This document shows positions 56,908 to 64,000 of a stretch of DNA of 64,000 nt, in pieces. The notes below the pieces were generated by a model. The model ran no database searches. It was not told the origin of the DNA and saw only the letters and a list, made by a program, of their open reading frames with translations. Source of the stretch: Diospyros lotus (taxonomy: Eukaryota > Streptophyta > Magnoliopsida > Ericales > Ebenaceae); the NCBI RefSeq assembly GCF_014633365.1, contig NC_068350.1:14237787-14301786 (forward strand). Reading direction: 5' to 3'. Each line of letters opens with the position of its first letter. Positions within the stretch are counted from its first letter, which is position 1. The translations under genes were made by a program, and so were the position numbers.

Positions 56908-58225
56908 TGATATTTTACTCTTGGATAATAAAATAGTGGTTTTGATAATGACTATATGAAAATCAATCTCTAAATGTTTATGAGTAAATATTTATGGATA
57001 AGTTTGTGAAAAACAATCTTTAAATCTCCTTGAAGCAAAGTTATGAAAATTTATATAAGAGAAATGTTGAAGTGTGGTTGAGTGTGTTTAGATTCAAAAT
57101 AAATATGTTTTTAATTATCTCAACTTGCTTTCAAAAGAATCGAAATGAGGATATGTTAAGTTTTCATTTTTTCAAAATGGATAGTCGACTATGTGGTTCA
57201 TTCTGTTGACTATGTCTGAAAATAGTCGACTATGCTGTTAAGGATAGTCGACTATGTCTGAAAATAGTCGACTATGCTGGTTTGATCTGTCGACTATTTA
57301 AGGTTTTTGTCGACTATTTTTCAGTTTGTCGACTATCATGTAAGGATAGTCGACTATGGCTTTTCATCTGTTGACTATTTTTGTTCATAAAATTCAAATT
57401 TCTCTTCATATTTTTGCATCTGTCGACTATGTCTTTGTGTCTGTCGACTATGGAAAATTTGTGTTAGAAGATAGTCGACTATGCCTTTTTGTCTGTCGAC
57501 TATGTCTTGTTTTATTTGTAAAAATAGTTAACTATGCATTTTCTTCTATCGACTATATCTTTTGCAGAAAGCTTCCAACGGCTAGTTTTTCAAACTCTAA
57601 CAGTCACAAACGGCTATATTTCTCTTCAATCTCTTGGGAAGCTTATAAATACAAGTCATGAATGATCAAGATAAGACTAATGGATGGGAACGAGTTGATC
57701 TAAACAGTTCAAATCATTTTTACTCGAGCTTATAATATTTGCGCTTTCACTGTTGTATTTTCTCTTCAAGGTTTCGTTGTTCTATCATTGTAAATTTATT
57801 ATTAAGCCTTGTTTTCATTGTGAGAGAACTTGTAACTAAGAGTGTTAACTCTTAGCTTCTCTCTTTCATTTGTATCGTTGTTATTTTCCTAGCTTGTGTA
57901 GCTAGAGGGTCCATTTGAGTGGGAGGTTGTAATTCCTAGTCTTGGACTAGAAGACCTACTCGGGTTGAGTAGGGGGTTGATAGTGGATGGTTTGAAAAAT
58001 CCTTAGTGAGGAGCTAAGGTAGTGGATTAGGTTTGGGTTAAGCCAAACCACTATAAATCTTTGTGTTCTCTCTTGCTTATGTTTTTTGATTTGTTTATCA
58101 TTGCTATCATTTCACTATCCTCACTTGCATTAAACTGTTTTTTCCATCAAAAGGATTTCAAAGTTTTAAATCAAGTTTTTAATTATACCAATTCACCCCC
58201 CTCTTGGTGTGTGCCATATCTAACA
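56908..58225 (+). repeat. 5' LTR of the gag-only SIRE-like element
   Basis: Starts TGATATTTTACTC, ends CCATATCTAACA. Palindrome array at 57181-57555, MSA-like motif TCCAACGGCTA at 57574-57584, TATA box at 57644-57650. The end block CAATTCACCCCCC...GGTGTGTGCC is shared with LTRs at 3845 and 27716. Confidence 0.9.
57181..57555. repeat. Array of TCGA-centred palindromes in the LTR
   Basis: Sixteen sites of the form ATAGTCGACTAT or CTGTCGACTAT in 375 bp; twelve contain exact GTCGAC and four have one or two changes. Spacing is irregular, about 12 to 45 bp. Every site keeps the right half-site ACTAT. The array lies immediately upstream of the presumed core promoter and is repeated in the 3' LTR (60425-60800). 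Confidence 0.9.
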
Positions 58226-58227
58226 AT

Positions 58228-58239
58228 TGGTATTAGAGC
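58228..58239 (+). promoter_or_regulatory. Primer binding site of the gag-only element
   Basis: TGGTATTAGAGC, one mismatch to the initiator methionine tRNA site TGGTATCAGAGC, two bases after the LTR. Confidence 0.85.
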
Positions 58240-58281
58240 CTAACTCATTGTTTCTAGGTCTAACAACCTAAGGAGAGATCC

Positions 58282-59540
58282 ATGACTCTTAAGGAAGGGT
58301 ATCCTACTAATGTGGCACCTTATTTTGATGGCTCATTTTATGATTTTTGGAGAAAAAGAATCTGTATTTACTTGCAATCCATTGATTTTAATATGTGGTA
58401 TATTGTAGATAAAGGATTCATTTCAAAACCAAAATGCATTTGGAGTGAAGATGATAAAAATCATTTTGTTTTAAATATCAAAGCCATGAAAATTTTGCAT
58501 CAAGCTTTGCATAAGGATATTTATGGTAAAGTTTCTAAGTGCTCTAGTGCTAAAGAGATATTGAGTACTCTTGATTCATTATATCTCTCTGATAAATCTT
58601 GTGAGCATGTTGATGAAAATTTACAGGTTGAAAATTCATTGAATCATATACAAAGAGAGGATGAAGAAAGCTCTAATCCTATCTCGTGTCTCATAGCTCA
58701 AGAAGAAGAGGAGGTAACCTTTACTTCTATTTATGTTATTGATGATAATGATGACAGTGAGAATGATTTTTCAAATGAAGAGTTATTGAATGCTTTGAAT
58801 GATTTATATGTAAATTTCGAAAAGTTATGTTTGAAAAATAAAACTCTTCAAAAGCAATTAGACTTACTATCAAATGAATGAGAAGTTTTAAGATCAAAGA
58901 ATGAATATTTGATTGCTTCCAATAAAGAATTTTTAAAAGAAAAATTTTTGGAAGAATTTGAAATGAAATCCTCAAACAGTGCATTAAATGAGAAATCCAT
59001 TTTCAAAGAGGATATTACAAATTCATGTGATTATGAACTAGGTGTTTAAAATTTTAATAGTCAAAGAGCTAATGTCAAAAGCTCATCTTCACACACCTCT
59101 CATGATGTTAAATGTTTTTACTGTTGTAAATTAGGCCACATTGCATTTTGTTGTCCTTTTAAAAGGAAATCAACTAGTGGACCTAGAATGAAATGGATTC
59201 CTAAGGGAACTAAGGTGTCTACTGTTTCCAATATTAAACCCCTAGGATCCAAACATGTTTTGATACCTAAAAATTCTCATTTTAGGAGGAATGTGTAGAA
59301 GGATAAGAAGCAAACAATTTTCATAAAAAGGAAACAAAAATATTTTGCTTCACATCCTAGCTATTGGTATCACTTTAGAAACAAAGAATTTGAAAGAAAC
59401 AATCCACATAAGTGTAAACAAATATGGGTTCCAAAAGGAAATTTCAATGCTAACTATGGTGACCCCAAAGTGGTTTGGGCACCAAAAGCTTGTGGATGAT
59501 TTATCTTTTGCAGGTTGCTTGTCATCCAAATATATCTCAA
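58282..59540 (+). pseudogene. SIRE-like gag, internally deleted
   Basis: Opens at ATG 58282 and is open for 199 codons to a TGA at 58879. The N-terminus has PYFDGSFYDFWRKRI and IWSEDDKNHFVLNIKAM, typical of SIRE gag. After about residue 107 (LDSLYLSDKSCEHV) the conserved middle of gag is missing in frame and the sequence jumps to an acidic region (SNPISCLIAQEEEE). Past the stop come a CX2CX4HX4C zinc knuckle (CFYCCKLGHIAFCC at 59113-59154) and MKWIPKGTK and IWVPKGN motifs. Further stops at 59047 and 59296. Whether the 199-residue product does anything is unknown. Confidence 0.8.
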
Positions 59541-59559
59541 AGAAAAATATTTAAGGATG

Positions 59560-60153
59560 AATCAAGCATGAAAGAAAAAGGGATGAAAAAGAAATTCAAC
59601 CCCAAATGATGTATTGCCTACCAAGTGTAAGAAAGATTTTATTAATTAAAATCTTGGTGGTATCCTTCTTTCCCTAAATCTTTCTCTATTTATAAGTTTT
59701 GATGATTTTGAGTTATAAGTTTACCTCTATGATTTTGTTGAAGATCTTTATTAATAAGGGAGAATTATAATGTTGTGATATATGCATTAATTAAGGGGGA
59801 GTTATAATGTTAAAATGATTTTCGAATTTTATGCTTTGATTAAGGGGGAGAACAAATCTTTTGATATATGTATGCTTATCTTGGTAGTCTTAGATGTTTG
59901 CTTTTGAGTTTCTGAAATATGGATAAATATTGACATTTTACTCTTGCCAATGAATGCTTACCTCTGAATGCATACTTAAATTGATGAATAATTTCTATGA
60001 GGATTTGGTTTAAGGGGGAGGCTCTTTTATTTATGATCTCAGTATGTTCCAAAAAGGGGGAGTATTAATCTTTTTGATTTTGACAAAAAGGGGAGATAAA
60101 ATGAATGAATTAATTTTCATATTTGTTTTTGTCATCATAAAAAAGGGGGAGAT
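59560..60153 (+). other. Internal non-coding tail with repeated purine tracts
   Basis: AT-rich, with at least six AAGGGGGAG or AAAGGGGAG blocks (for example near 59756, 59796, 59846, 60012, 60053 and 60143). The last one, AAAAAAGGGGGAGAT at 60140-60153, directly precedes the 3' LTR and is the polypurine tract. The others resemble it but are not followed by LTR sequence. Confidence 0.7.
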
Positions 60154-61471
60154 TGATATTTTACTCTTGGATAATAAAATAGTGGTTTTGATAATGACTA
60201 TATGAAAATCAAACTCTAAATCTTTATGAGTAAATATTTATGGATAAGTTTGTGAAAAACAATCTTTAAATCTCCTTGAAGCAAAAATATGAAAATTTAT
60301 ATAAGAGAAATGTTGAAGTGTGGTTGAGTGTGTTTAGATTCAAAATAAATATGTTTTTAATTATCTCAACTTGCTTTCAAAATAATCGAAATGAGGATAT
60401 GTTAAGTTTTCATTTTTTCAAAATGGATAGTCGACTATGTGGTTCATTCTGTTGACTATGCCTGAAAATAGTCGACTATGCTATTAAGGATAGTCGACTA
60501 TGTCTGAAAATAGTCGACTATGCTGGTTTGATCTGTCAACTATTTAAGGCTTTTGTCGACTATTTTTCAGTCTACCGACTATCATGTAAGGATAGTCGAC
60601 TATGGATTTTCATCTGTCGACTATTTTTGTTCATAAAATTCAAATTTCTCTTCATATTTTTGCATTTGTCGACTATGTCTTTGTGTCTGTCGACTATGGA
60701 AAATTTGTGTTAGAAGATAGTCGACTATGCCTTTTTGTCTGTCGACTATGTCTTGTTTTATTTGTAAAAATAGTCAACTATGCATTTTCTTCTGTCGACT
60801 ATATCTTTTGCAGAAAGCTTCCAACGGTTAGTTTTTCAAACTCCAACAGTCACAAATGACTATATTTCTCTTCAATCTCTTGGGAAGCTTATAAATACAA
60901 GTCATGGATGATCAAGAGAAGACTAATGGATGGGAACGAATTGATTTAAACAGTTCAAATCATTTTTACTCGAACTTATAATATTTGCGCTTTCACTGTT
61001 GTATTTTCTCTTCAAGGCTTCATTGTTTTATCATTGTAAATTTATTATTAAGCCTTGTTTTCATTGTGAGAGAACTTGTAACTAAGAGTGTTAACTCTTA
61101 ACTTCTCTCTTTCATTTGTATCGTTGTTATTTTCCTAGCTTGTGTAGCTAGAGAGCCCATTTGAGTGGGAGGTTGTAATTCCTAATCTTGGACTAGAGGA
61201 CCTACTCGGGTTGACTAGGGGGTTGATAGTGGATGGTTTGAAAAATCCTTAGTGAGGAGCTAAGATAGTGGATTAGGTTTGGGTTAAGCCGAACCACTAA
61301 AAATATTTGTGTTCTCTCTTGCTTATGTTTTTTGATTTGTTTATCATTGCTATCATTTCATTATCCTTACTTGCATTAAACTGTTTTTTCCATCAAAAGG
61401 ATTTCAAAGTTTTAAATCAAGTTTTTAATTATACCAATTCACCCCGCTCTTGGTGTGTGCCATATCTAACA
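60154..61471 (+). repeat. 3' LTR of the gag-only SIRE-like element
   Basis: Same length as the 5' LTR, differing at scattered single bases. MSA-like motif TCCAACGGTTA at 60820-60830, palindrome array 60425-60800. Confidence 0.9.
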
Positions 61472-62719
61472 AAACCCACTAGTTTTTCCAATCCCTAAGA
61501 GTTACAAACATCGGCACCATTATTGAGTTTTTTTTTTTTTTTTTTGCTAAACGAGTGCATTTTATGCTCCATCTCGTTTTTTTTTTTTTTTGATATCTTA
61601 TGTGTAAGCCTTCACTCCATTAAGCTTTCTGAATGACCCTTGTAACGAGCTTTCAGCCGATGACTCCCAAGCCAGATTACCACGGGGCACCAGGTTTTAA
61701 GATACCTCTACGGGCATAATCACTCAAGTCATTCAGGCTATGAAGAAAGGTATAAGATATATGCAGGCTCAAATTTACATTGGTGCATGACATAGTGACA
61801 TAGGGATTAGATCACTAGCCTATGGTCATTGCCTAGCTTCCCTTAGTATGCCTAACACATTCCACACAAAGCACGGAGTTAACACATTCCTCAACATTTT
61901 CCATCATGGCTCAATCTTCCCCAAACTTTTCTTTTCATAATGTTTGATGATTGAGTTACTCACAAAGTTGGTTTAAGGGAGAAAGTTTAAATGGGAACCT
62001 ATGCATTTAATCTCTTGACACTTGTGTTCACATTCATCTATCATGGATAATGAATCACAAAACAAAATGAATAGTATCACTCTCTTTACTCATTTCATCA
62101 AAATGGTACCAAATAAGCTTCATCATTGATGGCACGTCTACCCAACAAAATAAGACAATTTTTTTTTTTTTTTTAACACCATTCAACCAGATCATGTAAC
62201 ATATGTAGCTGCCCATAGTGAACCTCCCCCCAAACTTAAACGTTTCATTGTCCCAATGGAACGAAGAGAAAGAAAAGGAATGAGTGTACCCGATCTATAG
62301 TGTCAAGGTTGTGATGGTAGATAGATTAACACATGCTTGTTTTGAGGTATTAGAACTTTCGGCAATGGCTTTGCCCTTGTAAGTAGCTGGTGTAGGATGG
62401 CTCTTCGATTGCATTATCACTTCTGAAAATGTACCTACAATGCACAAGTTTGAACATGAGAAGGCAACAATGAATAAGAATGACAGGAAGTGGACAAAGT
62501 CACATGGATGCCCAAACTCCCCCCAAACTTAAGGTGCAATGTGCAGGTGAACATTAGTTGGGGTATTTTATCAAACACCAAGTGCATGCTGTTATGATGA
62601 CCTCAACATTGTTTTTGTGCAAAAAATCCTAAAGAATGACACTCTAACCTAACACAAAGTAAAGAAAAGAAGAGAAAAAAAAAAAAAAAAACAAATGCAA
62701 CATGCCAATAAATGAAAGA
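61472..62719 (-). other. Athila-like 3' non-coding region
   Basis: Homopolymer T or A runs (61521-61545, 61579-61590, 62160-62174, 62677-62691). Purine blocks TTAAGTTTGGGGGGAG on the minus strand near 62226 and 62520 repeat the polypurine-type motif. No protein recognised. Confidence 0.5.
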
Positions 62720-63060
62720 GATAGGAAATTGGGTTGCCTCCCAATAAGCGCTTGTTTAAAGTCATTAGCTTGACTAGGCCTCCATCTTCAAGGAGGCTTG
62801 AATTCTTTTTCCATCAACATTTTGTGAGTGCCATTTAATGAACTTATTCCTTAAATGTTAGTAAGTTTCAATCCAATCCCTTTCTTTTGTTCCCTCAACA
62901 CCCTTACCAACTTTTCCTTTTCATAACTTAGTGGCTTGGCTTTTGAAGAAGAAGACACATTCAAAGAACACAATTTGTCTCTTTTGGATGGACAACTTTT
63001 TTGCTTCTCTCTCAAAGAACCCACAACCACAACCTTGTTCTTGGCATCCAAACTTTGTTC
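62720..63060 (-). pseudogene. Tail of the Athila-like polyprotein
   Basis: Minus strand. After the gag-protease stop, a frame with NKVVVVGSLREKQKSCPSKR continues to 62851. Then, with stops, QANDFKQALIGRQPNF near 62770-62720, a motif found at the end of Athila coding regions. Between the protease and this motif no reverse transcriptase or integrase block is present. Confidence 0.55.
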
Positions 63061-64000
63061 CTACTCATCAAAAGAGTTAGCAATGCAATTTTCTTTAGGC
63101 TTATCAGGTCTTTCTACTAAATCCACAATGCCATCTCTCATTAAGACTTTTTTTTCATTGCCATTAGAATGTTTCATAGCCTTAAATACATTAAACATAA
63201 CTGTCTCATCATAAATTCTAAGGCTAAGTGTTCCTTGCTGGACATCAATCAAAGCTCTTCTTGTGGCAAGAAAAGGTCTCCCTAAAATTAAGGGCATATC
63301 ATAATCTTCTTCGATATCCAAAACAAAGAAGTCAACAGGAAAAATAAATTTATCCACTTTTACCAAAACGTCCTCCACTACTCCCCTCGGATATTTGATA
63401 CTTCTATAAGCCAATTGAAGAGAAACAGTAGTGGGTGTTTGTTCTTTTAATCCAAGCTTCTTAAAAACAGAAAATGGCATCAAGTTTATGCTTGCACCAA
63501 GGTTACATAAAACTTTATCAAAATTAATTTCACCAATAGTGCAAGGAATAGAAAAACTCCCTGGATTCTTGAGTTTTGGTGGAAGCTTCTTCTGCAAGAT
63601 GGCTGAACACTCCTCCGTTAGGTTGACTGTTTCATGCTCCTCTAGTTTCCTCTTATTTGATAAGATTTCCTTCATGAATTTCACATAGTTGGGCATTTGG
63701 GCTAAGGCATCCGCAAACGGTATATTAATATGAAGTTTCTTAAATACCTCCAAAAACTTCTCAAATTGCTTATCCATCTTGTGCTTGCTAAACCTCTGAG
63801 GGAATGGAATTGGAGGAACATATGGCTTGACTGGTGATGGAATTACCTTCTCTTGTTCAGTTGCTACTTTAGGCTCTTCAAGTTGATCTGTTGTCTCCTG
63901 AATAATACCATTTTGTTTTGCCACACCTAGTCTTTTAACATGAATTTCTGGTAGTTGCACCCCACTCCTTGTTGTGATTGCATTTACTTGCTCTTTCGGA
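63061..64000 (-). pseudogene. Athila-like gag-protease, partial
   Basis: Minus strand, open from the window edge (at least 313 codons) to 63061. Begins with VNAITTRSG, an Athila hallmark. Then KQFEKFLEVFKKLHINIPFA, MPNYVKFMKEIL, ECSAILQKKLPPKLKNPGSF and the protease block CNLGASINLMP, GVVEDVLVKVDKFIFPVDF and LILGRPFLATRRALIDV. The protease active site normally reads DLGAS; here the aspartate is Asn (AAC, plus 63502-63504), so it should be inactive although the frame is open. The 5' end lies outside the window. Confidence 0.85.

Larger units (their letters stand above)
56908..61471 (+). mobile_element. SIRE-like Copia element with gag only, young insertion
   Basis: Two LTRs of exactly 1318 bp (56908-58225 and 60154-61471) with few differences. 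A perfect target duplication AAACC (56903-56907 and 61472-61476). Primer site and polypurine tract are in place. Internal region only 1928 bp with a damaged gag and no protease, integrase, reverse transcriptase or RNase H. It fits non-autonomous LTR elements that keep gag (TR-GAG or LARD-like). It would need proteins from a full relative. Confidence 0.9.
55032..64000 (-). mobile_element. Athila-like gypsy element, minus strand, runs off window
   Basis: Minus strand: gag-protease (64000-63061, continues beyond the window), a short tail coding stretch ending ALIGRQPNF (near 62720-62760), a long 3' non-coding part with several CCCCCAAACTTA blocks, polypurine tract (56440-56426) and 3' LTR (56425-55032). 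Reverse transcriptase, RNase H and integrase are absent between protease and tail. A SIRE-type element (56908-61471) is inserted in the 3' non-coding part. Confidence 0.8.

Noticed and set aside
57181..57555. CRISPR-like array of short repeats
   Set aside because: Plant LTR context, irregular spacing, 10-12 bp palindromes, no unique spacers of fixed length and no cas genes.
57356..57661. 101-codon ORF with repeated VDY motifs in the LTR (also 60602-60859)
   Set aside because: The repeats are a translation of the palindrome array; no homology and it lies in the LTR promoter region.

Overview
The window is plant nuclear DNA, almost certainly from a flowering plant and probably a eudicot; the species cannot be told from sequence alone. 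This rests on the mix of AT-rich intergenic DNA, an intact DUF247 gene, and typical plant repeat lineages: Copia of Tork and SIRE type, Ty3/gypsy of Tat, Tekay and Athila type, a CACTA DNA transposon and a Cassandra-like 5S-bearing LTR. No tRNA gene, CRISPR array or bacterial-type operon was seen. Only one protein-coding gene looks intact: the DUF247 gene at 45700-47091 (+). Nearly everything else is transposable-element sequence in several nested layers.

Layout. 1-1385: tail of a Tork-like Copia element. 1389-1895: a broken DUF247 fragment wedged between two Tork LTRs. 1896 to about 29390: a second Tork-like element split by successive insertions. These are LTRs at 2071-3180, 3845-5494 and 27716-28913, and a 21.3-kb CACTA transposon at 6208-27504. 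The CACTA itself holds a Cassandra-like LTR, a SIRE-type LTR and a complete but dead Tat-like gypsy element (11373-23742). That gypsy element in turn holds a 1.86-kb solo LTR (13916-15779). Removing the CACTA and the 27716-28913 LTR with one target-site copy each restores the Tork gag reading frame, which supports those boundaries. 29391-33624: mostly unassigned, with an LTR-like palindrome cluster and one copy of a dispersed duplication.

33625-44116: a second Tat-like gypsy element on the minus strand. It is interrupted by a Tekay remnant with a 2.6-kb LTR and by a 2.2-kb SIRE-type LTR. 44117-55031: the least TE-dense part. It holds the DUF247 gene with a G-box upstream, a Myb/SANT-like pseudogene (48555-49248, minus), the second copy of the dispersed duplication (with a 471-bp solo LTR inside it), and unassigned intergenic DNA. 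55032-64000: an Athila-like gypsy element on the minus strand, running off the window. It is split by a young SIRE-type element (56908-61471) that carries only a gag gene, has two 1318-bp LTRs and a perfect target duplication.

The most unusual signal is regulatory. At least five SIRE-like LTRs, and a sixth LTR-like region, carry dense arrays of short palindromes with a TCGA centre just upstream of a TATA box. One group uses the GTCGAC form and another the GTTTCGAAAC form. Some of these LTRs also carry exact matches to the plant M-phase (MSA) MYB motif next to the TATA box. All functional statements are inferred from sequence; no searches were run.
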